Shown: positions 27,317 to 35,550, counted from the first letter of the stretch. The stretch is DNA of 64,000 nucleotides from Thermoplasmata archaeon (GCA_020348445.1 CP070751.1:190006-254005); one strand, 5' to 3'. The notes: a model not told the origin generated them from the sequence alone. Made by a program: numbers and translations.

Positions 27317-28477
27317 TCACTTCCTCAGAACAATGACAGTGCCCATCTGCATGATATCTCCCCAGGCCTGTCCTACACCCACTCTCGGGTCTCCTGGCAC
27401 CTGTCTTTTCCCAGCTTTTCCTGTAAGCTGCCAATACAGTTCGCACACCTTCTGGCCCATGGTGGCTGCAATTGGATTTCCCACGCCTAAAAGACCACCT
27501 GAAGGACAAACTGGCAGATCGCCGTCTCTCTGGGTCACCCCTTCTCTTGTGAGGATCGGGGCCTGACCTTTATCACAGAGCAAAAGGCCCTCCATATGAT
27601 GAAGCTCCTTGTAGTCAAAGGGATCGTAGGGCTCTGCTATGTCTATCTCCTTGAAGGGATTTGATATGCCTGCCATCTTGTACGCCATCTTTGCAGCATT
27701 TGCGACGTACTGGGGGAAGTACAAATCGCGGTTAGTCCACATTGTACTGTCAATTGTCCACCCTGTTCCAGCCACCCATACTGGCTCGTCGGTGAATTGC
27801 CTGGCCTTGTCCTTTGAGCAGTATATCAACGCAGAGGCCCCATCACTTGGAGGACTGATATCCAGTCTCTGAACTGGCCAGGCCATCATCTCGGAGTTCA
27901 GAACATCTTCAACTGTAATATTGGGGTCTGCAAGCTGGGCACAAGGGTGCCCCACCGCGTTTCTCTTGTTTTTCACAGCAACAAGAGCAATATCCTCTTT
28001 TTTGATGTCATGGGCTGTCATGTACCTGTTCATCTCCATTGCAAAAAGCCAAACGAGATTGGGATTGAGTGGTCTGTCAAGAATTGGATCCCAGATATGC
28101 CGAAATGCCGTCTGGGGATGAGGGTAGCAAGAACCCATTTTCTCCTCGCAAACCACAAGGGCTACATCTGCCACACCGGATGCAACATGCCACCATCCTG
28201 CAATTGGGGCAAAGACTCCTGTGCCGCCGCCATTGAAAACCCTGACATAAGGTTTGCCTGCTGCTGCACATCCGTCTACGAGATTGTCTCCCTTGATGTG
28301 AATGCCATCGAAAGCATCGGGGGCACTTCCCAAGACAACCATATCGATGTCCTGCTTTTCTATGCCTGCTTCCTCCATTGCCATTTTCGTGGCCAGATAG
28401 GAGAGCTCCTTTCCAGTTTCCAAAAGGCGCCTGCGAAATAATGTCATTCCACCGCCTATTACGGCAACTTCCCTCAT
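27317..28477 (-). CDS. Thiolase-superfamily protein without the nucleophilic Cys
   Basis: A 386-residue SCP2-thiolase-like protein that keeps the two-lobed fold landmarks (MREVAVIGGGMTLF start, EIDIAEPYDPFDYKELHH near 277-293, SGGLLGVGNP near 326-335). At the position of the catalytic Cys it reads RVFNGGGTG, so the nucleophile is replaced by Gly84. The GHP His is Asn334. The second catalytic Cys near the C-terminus is also absent. It cannot run a classical thiolase reaction. It could be a structural partner of the upstream thiolase or a thiolase-like aldolase, as in Ltp2-DUF35 complexes. ATG 28477 has GGAGGTGAT upstream; the longer frame to 28591 is rejected. Confidence 0.85.
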   Translation of the reverse strand: MREVAVIGGGMTLFRRRLLETGKELSYLATKMAMEEAGIEKQDIDMVVLGSAPDAFDGIHIKGDNLVDGCAAAGKPYVRVFNGGGTGVFAPIAGWWHVASGVADVALVVCEEKMGSCYPHPQTAFRHIWDPILDRPLNPNLVWLFAMEMNRYMTAHDIKKEDIALVAVKNKRNAVGHPCAQLADPNITVEDVLNSEMMAWPVQRLDISPPSDGASALIYCSKDKARQFTDEPVWVAGTGWTIDSTMWTNRDLYFPQYVANAAKMAYKMAGISNPFKEIDIAEPYDPFDYKELHHMEGLLLCDKGQAPILTREGVTQRDGDLPVCPSGGLLGVGNPIAATMGQKVCELYWQLTGKAGKRQVPGDPRVGVGQAWGDIMQMGTVIVLRK

Positions 28478-28481
28478 GCTA

Positions 28482-29729
28482 TCACCTCCCCTCCCGTGTA
28501 AATATCGCAACTGCTCCTGTTCCAGTGGGGATCCCGCGCCATGATTGAGCCAGTCCCACCTCACAATCAGGAACCTGTCTTTTTCCTGCATGGCCGCGAA
28601 GTTGTGTCACGATCTCAAGTGATTTCTGAAGTCCTGTTGCCTCTAAGCAGTTGCCCACTCCCAGAAGACCGCCTGATGTGTTTGTTGGAAGCGAGCCTTT
28701 GACATCAAGCTCCCCTTCCTCAAGTAACTCTGCAGCCTCACCCGATCTTGCAAGTCCCAAGCTTTCCAGGTGCTGAAGCTCCTTGTAAGAGAATTTGTCG
28801 TCCACTTCAACTATATCAATCTCCTTTCTAGGCTTCTTGATCCCTGCCATCTTGTAGGCCATCTTTGCCGCGACTTTGGCATACCCTGCATCCATACCCC
28901 TTGTGGAGAGCCACGGAGTCTCTGAGCAGTACCCAAATCCTGATAAGTAGATTGGATCTACACCTAGCTCCTTTGCCTTCTTGTGGGATGCCAGGACAAT
29001 GCAGACTGCACCGTCAACTGTTGGGGCGATATCCAGGCTTTTTACAGGCTTGAACATGTATTCTGACTCCATTACGTCCTCGACTCTTATTCTTGCCTCA
29101 TAGTCTGCATAGGGATTTCTGAATGCGTTTTTCTTGTTCTTGACCACGACCTTTGCGCACTGCTCTTCTGTGGTTCCTGTCTTTCTCAGGTAATGCTGCA
29201 TCTCCAATCCTGCCAAAAAGTACGGGTGAATCCTCTCCGTTTCCTTGGAACTGCCAATGAGGGGTTTTGGAGCCTTTTTTGTGTATGAAGGCGAGCCTGC
29301 AAAATTCGGTCTTTCCACAGGCCCTGATATGGGCCGCTCGAAGACGGGATCGAATGCAAAGAGCACCACATCTCCGAAAGTGAGCAGGTCTGAGACCTTA
29401 CTGTGGGCCTCTATTGCCACAATGTCCATCAACCCGGTTTTTATCTGCATAAAAGCGTTTCCCAGTCCGTGAATTCCGTCTCCGCACACGGTTCCGCATG
29501 GCCGTAATGTCGCTCCGATTTGATCGGGCACGAACTCATCGAAGATGCCGAAACCTTCGTAGTAGTCCTCGGCACATGTGATGAAACTGTCAACGTCCTT
29601 TCTTGGATCGATTCCTGCATCGACATAGGCCTTCTGGCATGCCTCGTACATGAACTCCTTCCATTCCATGTCCGGGGTCATGGAATTGAAATCTGTATGT
29701 CCTACTCCTATTACGCATACCTTGTTCAT
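28482..29729 (-). CDS. Thiolase-superfamily protein (SCP2-thiolase type) with altered active site
   Basis: A 415-residue protein, first gene of the operon. The nucleophile position is retained as Cys82 in TVCGDG. The GHPxGATG motif reads GNCLEATG, so the active-site His is Asn360 followed by Cys361. The C-terminal CxG Cys is missing (QSWRGIPTGTG). The motif DKFSYKELQHLE near 311-322 is shared with the sister thiolase and matches the SCP2-thiolase HDCF region. It likely acts on acyl-CoA carbon-carbon bonds, but the chemistry is not certain. ATG 29729 is six nt below AAGGTGAT. The 242 bp upstream, before hef, hold a TATA-like TTTTTAAAT near 29877 and no gene. Confidence 0.85.
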   Translation of the reverse strand: MNKVCVIGVGHTDFNSMTPDMEWKEFMYEACQKAYVDAGIDPRKDVDSFITCAEDYYEGFGIFDEFVPDQIGATLRPCGTVCGDGIHGLGNAFMQIKTGLMDIVAIEAHSKVSDLLTFGDVVLFAFDPVFERPISGPVERPNFAGSPSYTKKAPKPLIGSSKETERIHPYFLAGLEMQHYLRKTGTTEEQCAKVVVKNKKNAFRNPYADYEARIRVEDVMESEYMFKPVKSLDIAPTVDGAVCIVLASHKKAKELGVDPIYLSGFGYCSETPWLSTRGMDAGYAKVAAKMAYKMAGIKKPRKEIDIVEVDDKFSYKELQHLESLGLARSGEAAELLEEGELDVKGSLPTNTSGGLLGVGNCLEATGLQKSLEIVTQLRGHAGKRQVPDCEVGLAQSWRGIPTGTGAVAIFTREGR

Positions 29730-29971
29730 CAATCTATCACCTTATCTTTCCCTGTATTCTCCTTTACTAACCTTACCGTCATTTGTCACAATTTTGGGGG
29801 GAAAAATCTCTACCTGGGTCCACTGTTCGTTCATTGTCGAACTTCTTTCCTCCCCGACCCTGCAACGAAATTATCATTTAAAAACATTATTATACCGTTA
29901 TCCATGGGGATACCCGCAAGCCATATGGTGAAAATAACGGGAGTATCGACAGTTGCCGAAGTGGCTATCCT

Positions 29972-32365
29972 CTACTTCTTTAAATATCCACTTTTTATTA
30001 CATCAACGATTCCCTTTGCAATGGTATCGCCTATTCCCCTCACCTCGCAAAGTTGTTTCTCATCGGCTTTCATGATGGCATCTACACTCCCAAAATGCGC
30101 AAGAAGCCTTTGAGCCAAGGTGGCCGAGACTCCAGGAAGCCCCTCGATTATGAACTGCTGTCTTTCGGAAAGGGACATTGAAACCTTTTCACCCCGAATT
30201 CCAACCGGTCTTCCTTCATCAAATTCCCGCTTTGACATCATGGCCAGCAGATTCGCGGTTTCCTTGAAATTGGATGTGGAGATTATTGATATATTGAAGT
30301 CCGAAATTATTGAGGCTAATGCGCCTATTATGGCCTGATCGGATATCCCTCTTCTGGAGAGTAAACCCTCACCTTCCAAGACCAAAATGGGATTAATGTA
30401 TGCGCTCTTTAACATCTTGAGCTGGGAAAACAATCTACCGTCCATAAGTGATGCAAGAAAGTCATCCACTTCTTTTCTTTCCACTGCAAGCCTGTCAGAT
30501 AGTATGTAATCTGCAACATCCAGTTGTTGGGACTCCACAACTATGCCCTTTCTTGACAACTCTTTAACAACCTCGGAATTGAACTCCCTCGTGTCCGCAA
30601 TTATGGCGAGCTTTCTCTCCTTGGTACTAAAATCAGTGAGTTGCAGTTGGCCCTTCTTTTCATCTTGGGATCTTTTTGTTTGGGTCTTTAGATTGATGGT
30701 TGCAGGGACCTTCTTGTCTTCTTTTACTATTTCTGAGACTTCACTTTTTTTGATGACTGGCTCTGATTTTTCAGGGGCTATCTTTTCAGCAATCATTTCT
30801 ATTTCAGTTTCCGATATAGCCCTGGGTTCCCCCACCATAATCTGCTTGCTCAGCTCGGTTCTAAGAACATGAAGTTCTCTTTTCATTCTCTTCTCCTTAC
30901 TCACTGAAGACCAGTAATAAGCCTCGTCCCTTGTTTGTTTTGCAATTAGAACTACGACCTTGCCAGCCCTCTTTCTCCCTGTTCTTCCCCTCCGCTGAAT
31001 TGTTCTAATCTCAGAGGGAACAGGTTCGTAAAAAATAACAAGATCAGTAGAGGGAATATCCAAACCCTCCTCTGCAACACTAGTGGCCACAAGGACATTG
31101 TACCTCCCATCTTTGAAATCTTGAATGAGCTCGACCTGCTTTTTTTGAGTGAGTCCCTTGTCCTCTCCTCTTGATGCCTGGCCAACAAATCTCACAGGCT
31201 TTATTCCTTTGTAGGAGGCAAGTTCCCTGTTCACAAGTTCTGAGGTATCGCGGTAATGTGTGAACACGATAATCCTTGAATCTTTCTTTGCCTTAAACTG
31301 CTTCTTTACTTCGTTTGCTACGAATCCGATTTTCGGGTGCTCCAGATTTATCTCATAGGCGAGCCTGATGGCCTTCTTGATCTTGGGATTGTTTATAACA
31401 GATCTGGCGGCCTTGCTGCTTCCCCTTGAATTGGCCTCCTTCCCCATTCTTTCTAAATAATTTTTGAGGGCTGATATGCCCTGGGTTTCAACAAGCTCCA
31501 AAGCATGATTCACCTTGACTGCCGCAGCCTGGGCACTGGCTGCATGGTATAATGAGGATTGTTTTCCGCCACCTTCAGCAAGTCTCGCTCTTATTTCCCT
31601 CTGAACCTTCAGAAGGTCTTTCATAGACACCATCTTGTTTGATCTAAAGAATCCGTATTTCTTAAGGTCCTTCACATACCCGTTGAAGACATCCTTTAAA
31701 ATAGTAATTATCTCGAGAAATCTTGCGGGAACAGGAACCCGAATCCACCTGACCTTGATTTCGTGAACATAGGGAATCACATCTGGATCAAATTCTGAGC
31801 GTATCTCCACCTGCACTATTCCAAGATTGTTACACACTTCCAAAATACGTTTTGTTTCACTCCCTGGAGATGCGGTCGTCCCCAGAACGAGACCGTTTAT
31901 CCCTCGATATTTTTCAGCTATGAAAACGTAGGCGTAATCACCTGTTGCACGATGGGCCTCGTCGAAAATTATCAGAGCAAATTCGTCGAGCTTTGTCCTT
32001 GCCGAGATAAGATCATTTACCACCACTTGGGGAGTGGAAACAATAATGTTCGCGTCTTTCCAGAGCTCGCCTCTTTTTTTCGGGCCCACTTCACCTGTGA
32101 AGACCATAGGTTCTGAATCCACGAGAAATTCCCTGATAAAAGCCGCATGCTGTTCCACAAGAGGCTTTGTAGGTGCAAGAAAGAGAACCTTGCCTTTCTT
32201 CTTTTTCAGAACCTCGGCAATTACCAAAAGTGCCACTATTGTTTTTCCCATTCCAGTTGGCAGTACAACCAAAGTTGATTGGGAATTCGCGGAGCTGGCA
32301 ATATTCACCTGATACATCCTTTTTTCGATAGAGTTGGCTTTGATTTTAGGATGCTCTACAAACAT
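29972..32365 (-). CDS. hef: Hef helicase/nuclease (XPF/FANCM family)
   Basis: A 797-residue archaeal replication-fork repair enzyme. The N-terminal SF2 helicase has Walker A LPTGMGKTIVALL near 36-48, DEAH near 135, and helicase domain 2 with ATSVAEEGLDIP near 430 and QRRGRTGR near 458. The C-terminal ERCC4 nuclease carries IADTREF near 603 and the catalytic VERKEVDD near 640. Tandem helix-hairpin-helix motifs (LPGVSATLAQRLL, VRGIGDTIAKGI) finish the protein. It processes forked and Holliday-like DNA and works with PCNA in related archaea. No Shine-Dalgarno sequence precedes ATG 32365, so it is probably leaderless. Length is normal for Hef. Confidence 0.93.
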   Translation of the reverse strand: MFVEHPKIKANSIEKRMYQVNIASSANSQSTLVVLPTGMGKTIVALLVIAEVLKKKKGKVLFLAPTKPLVEQHAAFIREFLVDSEPMVFTGEVGPKKRGELWKDANIIVSTPQVVVNDLISARTKLDEFALIIFDEAHRATGDYAYVFIAEKYRGINGLVLGTTASPGSETKRILEVCNNLGIVQVEIRSEFDPDVIPYVHEIKVRWIRVPVPARFLEIITILKDVFNGYVKDLKKYGFFRSNKMVSMKDLLKVQREIRARLAEGGGKQSSLYHAASAQAAAVKVNHALELVETQGISALKNYLERMGKEANSRGSSKAARSVINNPKIKKAIRLAYEINLEHPKIGFVANEVKKQFKAKKDSRIIVFTHYRDTSELVNRELASYKGIKPVRFVGQASRGEDKGLTQKKQVELIQDFKDGRYNVLVATSVAEEGLDIPSTDLVIFYEPVPSEIRTIQRRGRTGRKRAGKVVVLIAKQTRDEAYYWSSVSKEKRMKRELHVLRTELSKQIMVGEPRAISETEIEMIAEKIAPEKSEPVIKKSEVSEIVKEDKKVPATINLKTQTKRSQDEKKGQLQLTDFSTKERKLAIIADTREFNSEVVKELSRKGIVVESQQLDVADYILSDRLAVERKEVDDFLASLMDGRLFSQLKMLKSAYINPILVLEGEGLLSRRGISDQAIIGALASIISDFNISIISTSNFKETANLLAMMSKREFDEGRPVGIRGEKVSMSLSERQQFIIEGLPGVSATLAQRLLAHFGSVDAIMKADEKQLCEVRGIGDTIAKGIVDVIKSGYLKK

Positions 32366-32616
32366 AGGAGGTTAATGGCCATAGGAACTATTCAACGTTT
32401 GGGTAGGGGTTAGGTTAGGAGGGAAAAATAAGAATAATAATTTTTCCGTTGACGCTCCTATAGCCATCTTGCAAGGGGCCCTAATGCGCATTACACTCCC
32501 TTACAACAGATTCTTATTGGGCCATTCCATATATAAGGCTTGGTTGGTAAATACCGTGATTACACCAGATAACCGAGAGAACGTTATTTATTGATTCCAG
32601 CAACCAATTGTATTGC

Positions 32617-33066
32617 TTAGTGAGAAAAAATTATTCTTGATAATAGGAAATATGCGAAAAAACCAATGATTAGTCCGATAAATGCACTAAATATACTTAC
32701 CTGATATCCAATATCCTGGTATTTTCTCCAGTATTCGATTGAAATAAAAAGAGTGTATAGAATCATAATTGTTACAAATAATGTTAGTATTGCAAAACAG
32801 AGAACCAATATTAGATGTTCTTCATTAGATAACTCGGAAGTTCCTGCAGGGCTGAGCATAAATAGTATTCCAATCAATATGTAAATTTGAATTATTAATT
32901 GGGTTATTATTGTTAAATTAAAAGAGCGCAGTTTTTCGTCAGATGAATGAAGAACCTGATAAGGGGGATTTAGATAGGTTTGGGGGAGGTATTTCGCATC
33001 GCCCTCAATGGAACTCTGATCAAAGGATTCCTCATCAATTCTTGACTTTAACTCGTCTTGGGTCAT
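32617..33066 (-). CDS. Hypothetical membrane protein, three helices
   Basis: Unrecognised 149-residue protein. The N-terminus (1-45) is polar. Hydrophobic helices are at about 52-72, 85-108 and 120-145. Its codon use and base composition are clearly more AT-rich than those of hef and rdgB, as in the next gene and the tRNA-associated array. It lies 30 bp downstream of the second membrane gene, so the two form a pair. The 251 bp between it and hef hold a short G-rich tract near 32400 and no gene. Confidence 0.6.
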   Translation of the reverse strand: MTQDELKSRIDEESFDQSSIEGDAKYLPQTYLNPPYQVLHSSDEKLRSFNLTIITQLIIQIYILIGILFMLSPAGTSELSNEEHLILVLCFAILTLFVTIMILYTLFISIEYWRKYQDIGYQVSIFSAFIGLIIGFFAYFLLSRIIFSH

Positions 33067-33096
33067 TTTGGAAATTTCCCCTTTTTTAATTATATA

Positions 33097-33810
33097 TTAT
33101 TTAAATGGACATAAAGGATCGCCTTCGAACTCTGCCACACCAATAATTGTTTGATTATAGGGTAATTTCAAAATTTCGTGTTCCCAATCGCTTCTAATGA
33201 CATCCCCTTCGTCAAGATCAACATGAAAAGTTCCACTATCGACACCAAATGTGTGCAAATGACCATCTATTACATTATCGTGTGGAAAAATCGTAGCTTG
33301 CGATATGTCTGGATCTAAAGAATCGATATGGAATTCAATTGATAAATTAATCCAACGTCCTTTACCTTTGTCTGATCCTTTTACTATTTCATCGTGATTA
33401 GCAATTTTAAGACTTATGGAGTTGCTGTTGTTAAACTCGAATAAATAATCAAACCTTACTGAGTAGTCCAAATCTGGAATTGATAAAACTAAAAAATATG
33501 TTTCATTTGTTACATTCATTCTGCTGTCTGAATCTAGTTTGTAATAAAGTTCATCTAATAATGCATCATCGAGTTGAGCTTCGGAATCGATTGTAAAATA
33601 GAACGATTTAAGGCGAACCCCAGGAAGCATACAGTAATATAACCAAGAAATTAATATAAGAGAAATAATGATAAAAACTATGGCTATTATTATCTCTTTT
33701 TTATACTTTTTTTGATACTCCTGATATTTTTCCTCTGGAGTTTTTATACCTGAGTTTCCTGTGTACTTAAGGATTCCCTTTTTATTTGTCATTTCAGATA
33801 TCCTTCCCAT
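33097..33810 (-). CDS. Hypothetical membrane-anchored protein
   Basis: Unrecognised 237-residue protein. It has a Lys-rich cytoplasmic N-terminus, one membrane helix at about 40-62, and an extracytoplasmic beta-rich domain (65-237) with several N-glycosylation-type NxT/S sites. Two starts are possible: ATG 33810, or ATG 33792, which has GGAAGG upstream. Base composition is AT-rich. It borders the tRNA-Gln hairpin array, so this two-gene segment could be a small acquired island, which is inference. Confidence 0.6.
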   Translation of the reverse strand: MGRISEMTNKKGILKYTGNSGIKTPEEKYQEYQKKYKKEIIIAIVFIIISLILISWLYYCMLPGVRLKSFYFTIDSEAQLDDALLDELYYKLDSDSRMNVTNETYFLVLSIPDLDYSVRFDYLFEFNNSNSISLKIANHDEIVKGSDKGKGRWINLSIEFHIDSLDPDISQATIFPHDNVIDGHLHTFGVDSGTFHVDLDEGDVIRSDWEHEILKLPYNQTIIGVAEFEGDPLCPFK

Positions 33811-33890
33811 AAATCATATATTAATACATTCTATTTTTATTTTATCATATTGGTCAGTTACTGCCTAACTGAATAATAAATAAAAGGAGT

Positions 33891-33951
33891 AGCCCCGGGC
33901 CGCAGAAATAAGAGATAATTAGAGTTCCATTATATTTCTAGGTAAGTGGCT
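33891..33951 (-). other. tRNA-ended hairpin unit Z
   Basis: A 61-nt unit downstream of the tRNA. The outer stem is AGCCCC against GTGGCT (five of six pairs). The inner stem AGAAATA (33904-33910) pairs with TATTTCT (33933-33939). It is the most eroded unit of the array. Confidence 0.4.
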
Positions 33952-33983
33952 AATCTGGATGACAACTTATAAAAGAGGAAGAG

Positions 33984-34057
33984 TAGCCCCGAGTGGATTC
34001 GAACCACCGTCTCCGGTTCCAAGGACCGGAATGATTGACCAGCTACAACACGGGGCT
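33984..34057 (-). tRNA. tRNA-Gln (anticodon TTG)
   Basis: A 74-nt gene including the discriminator base; CCA is not encoded. Acceptor AGCCCCG pairs with CGGGGCT. The anticodon stem CCGGT/ACCGG encloses the loop CCTTGGA, which puts TTG at positions 34-36. The T-arm GGTGG-TTCGAAT-CCACT is canonical. The A1-U72 start is typical of archaeal tRNA-Gln. Two oddities stand out: position 33 is C instead of the nearly universal U, and the D-stem keeps only two firm pairs. It lies inside an array of hairpins that copy its acceptor ends. Isotype rests on the loop register set by a perfect five-pair stem. Confidence 0.85.
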
Positions 34058-34085
34058 ATTTGATTTGAACTTGTAGAGGCCAAAT

Positions 34086-34151
34086 AGCCCCTAGCACGAG
34101 GAAAAGCGATATCAAAACTGTCTCAATACTTTTCCTCCATGACACGGGGCT
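34086..34151 (-). other. tRNA-ended hairpin unit A
   Basis: A 66-nt unit immediately upstream of the tRNA. Its first ten bases are identical to those of the tRNA (AGCCCCGTGT). The outer stem is AGCCCC/GGGGCT. The inner stem is nine perfect pairs: GAGGAAAAG at 34098-34106 against CTTTTCCTC at 34129-34137. A TATA-like AGTATAAAG lies about 22 nt upstream on the minus strand (34169-34177), so transcription is plausible. Confidence 0.5.
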
Positions 34152-34178
34152 TCTATGATTAAATTCTGCTTTATACTA

Positions 34179-34241
34179 ATCCCCTATCAGAAAAAAAAGG
34201 TTATTATGTTATTAAGATTTCTTTTTTTCTACTAAGGGGCT
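34179..34241 (-). other. tRNA-ended hairpin unit B
   Basis: A 63-nt unit. The outer stem is AGCCCC against GGGGAT. The inner stem is an A-tract helix: AGA(8)G at 34189-34199 against CT(7)CT at 34221-34230, ten pairs with a bulge. It keeps the unit spacing of about 90 nt. Confidence 0.45.
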
Positions 34242-34267
34242 TTATAGCATTATATCGCAACATTCAA

Positions 34268-34332
34268 ATCCCCTTGCAGTAAATAAAGAGTTGGGAGGTT
34301 GCTGCAATTCCTTTTTTTACTACTACGGGGCT
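34268..34332 (-). other. tRNA-ended hairpin unit C
   Basis: A 65-nt unit at the rdgB-proximal end. The outer stem is AGCCCC/GGGGAT. The inner stem is GCAGTAAATAAAG (34276-34288) against CTTTTTTTACTAC (34311-34323), 11 of 13 positions paired. The six bases before its 5' end (TCAAAT) and its first eight bases are the same as those of the tRNA gene. Confidence 0.45.
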
Positions 34333-34369
34333 ATTTGACACAGAGACTCCGATAAGTCATTTCTCCTTC

Positions 34370-34933
34370 TTATTTATTACTCAAAAACTCTGCTAATTGT
34401 CTAAGTGCGATGGCCCTGTGAGAATGTTTGTTCTTCTCCTCAATCTCCATCTCCGCAAATGTCTTTTCCGCACCCTTGGGAATGAATATAGGATCGTATC
34501 CGAATCCATGGTGACCTCGGGGCATAATGGCGATTGTACCATCCACCCGCCCCTTGAAAAACAAAGGCTCTGAACCCTTCTCACAATAAGCGACACAGGA
34601 TTCGAAATACGCACTTCTATCCTCCTTACCTTTCAACAATCTTAATATTCCATCAAATCCAATTGTTACAAAAAAATGTTTTGAAAAAACACCAGGGTAA
34701 TTATTCAAGGCGGAGACAAAAAGCCCTGCGTCCTCTATAATCACTGCCTCTTCGATTTTCTTCTCTTTCATGATCCAATTGATCCCAAAAGAGGCCACCT
34801 CCTCAAGATCCGAGGACTGCAACTCTGGATAAGATATATGCACTTGCTCAATCTCAAATCCTAAAGGCGCAAATAACTTCTGGGTTTCCAACAACTTTCC
34901 GGGATTTGAAGTTCCAAATTGAATTTTTTTCAT
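34370..34933 (-). CDS. rdgB: Non-canonical purine NTP pyrophosphatase (RdgB/HAM1)
   Basis: Hydrolyses ITP, XTP and dITP to monophosphates, keeping deaminated purines out of nucleic acids. It is 187 residues, the family length. The substrate motif TSNPGKL is at residues 8-14, EDAGL near 65, and the GYDPIF motif with FAEM and SHR near 140-172. It overlaps the bud32 stop by 4 nt (ATGA), so the two are co-translated. It pairs logically with EndoQ in this window: one cleanses the pool, the other repairs deaminated DNA. Confidence 0.92.
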   Translation of the reverse strand: MKKIQFGTSNPGKLLETQKLFAPLGFEIEQVHISYPELQSSDLEEVASFGINWIMKEKKIEEAVIIEDAGLFVSALNNYPGVFSKHFFVTIGFDGILRLLKGKEDRSAYFESCVAYCEKGSEPLFFKGRVDGTIAIMPRGHHGFGYDPIFIPKGAEKTFAEMEIEEKNKHSHRAIALRQLAEFLSNK

Positions 34934-35550
34934 GTGTACCTACCTCTTTTTTCTATTTCTTTTACCTTAGCAATCACCTTATCAGCTTCAGTGTATTCAA
35001 TTTTATACCCTTCAAGTACGTGATCGAACATTTCAAGAATCTCAGAATGCGTGCTTTCAAAGGCCTCGGAAAGAAGATGCAGATCCACTCCCTTGGCCTC
35101 AACCTCCTTGCTCTTTCCCCCCAAACTGAAGTCTATGAAGTATATTCGATCGTTCATGAGGATCATGTTGGAGGTAGTGAGGTCCCCGTGAATCAAATCA
35201 TTTTTGTGAAACTTCCCGACACATCTTCCGATTTCTGTGCATAGTCTCTTTTGCTCCTCATCCCCTACAATGTGAAGGGCCTCTTTGATCTGCTTTCCAT
35301 CAATATACTCCATCACAATCTGGCTCTTTAAGGTATCCACATCATAAATAATTGGTGTAGACACTCCAAAGCCTCGTGCCTCTGAAATCAGCTTGGCCTC
35401 AAGCTTGGTACGGGCTTCTCTTAGTCTCCTATCTATCTCTTCATGGCGATAGGATTTTACAACCCGGCTTTTTAGAACAACATGCCTGTTTTGCCATTCT
35501 GAAAGATGTATTTCAGCTTCAGCACCGCGCTTTATGAGTTCCAATTCCAA
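34930..35550 (-). CDS. bud32: KEOPS complex kinase/ATPase Bud32
   Basis: Small atypical kinase of 206 residues that activates Kae1 in tRNA t6A37 synthesis. It has the G-rich N-lobe (RGAEAEIHL), an invariant Lys in VVLKSRV, the catalytic loop HGDLTTSNM near 135, and the metal-binding DFSLG near 155. A basic C-terminal tail KRGRYT ends the protein. In many euryarchaea Bud32 is fused to Kae1. Here the two are separate, with four other genes between them, all on one strand. It overlaps rdgB by 4 nt. Confidence 0.92.
   Translation of the reverse strand: MELELIKRGAEAEIHLSEWQNRHVVLKSRVVKSYRHEEIDRRLREARTKLEAKLISEARGFGVSTPIIYDVDTLKSQIVMEYIDGKQIKEALHIVGDEEQKRLCTEIGRCVGKFHKNDLIHGDLTTSNMILMNDRIYFIDFSLGGKSKEVEAKGVDLHLLSEAFESTHSEILEMFDHVLEGYKIEYTEADKVIAKVKEIEKRGRYT

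Larger units (their letters stand above)
33891..34332 (-). repeat. Tandem array of five ~90-bp units with tRNA acceptor-stem ends, including one tRNA
   Basis: The 559-bp gap between 33810 and rdgB is occupied by five units in one orientation. On the minus strand each starts with AGCC(C/A)C and ends with its complement (GGGGCT, or GGGGAT in two units). Unit 5' ends on the minus strand are at 33951, 34057 (the tRNA), 34151, 34241 and 34332, about 90-106 nt apart. The four non-tRNA units contain a second, internal inverted repeat in place of the tRNA arms. Stretches of 8-10 nt at the 5' ends are identical to the tRNA, and the 14-nt ACGGGGCTATTTGA occurs at both 34050 and 34325. Confidence 0.7.

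Noticed and set aside
29520-30113. 197-codon + strand frame opposite the thiolase start and the hef end
   Set aside because: It is antisense to two well-supported genes, has no domain pattern and no ribosome-binding site.
33855-33871. Small hairpin CAGTTA-CTGCC-TAACTG as a further array unit
   Set aside because: It lacks the AGCCCC/GGGGCT ends and does not keep the array spacing.
34053-34091. Inverted repeat GGGGCTATTTG / CAAATAGCCCC read as a simple terminator upstream of the tRNA
   Set aside because: Its arms are the 5' end of the tRNA and the 3' end of array unit A, so it is explained by the repeated units.
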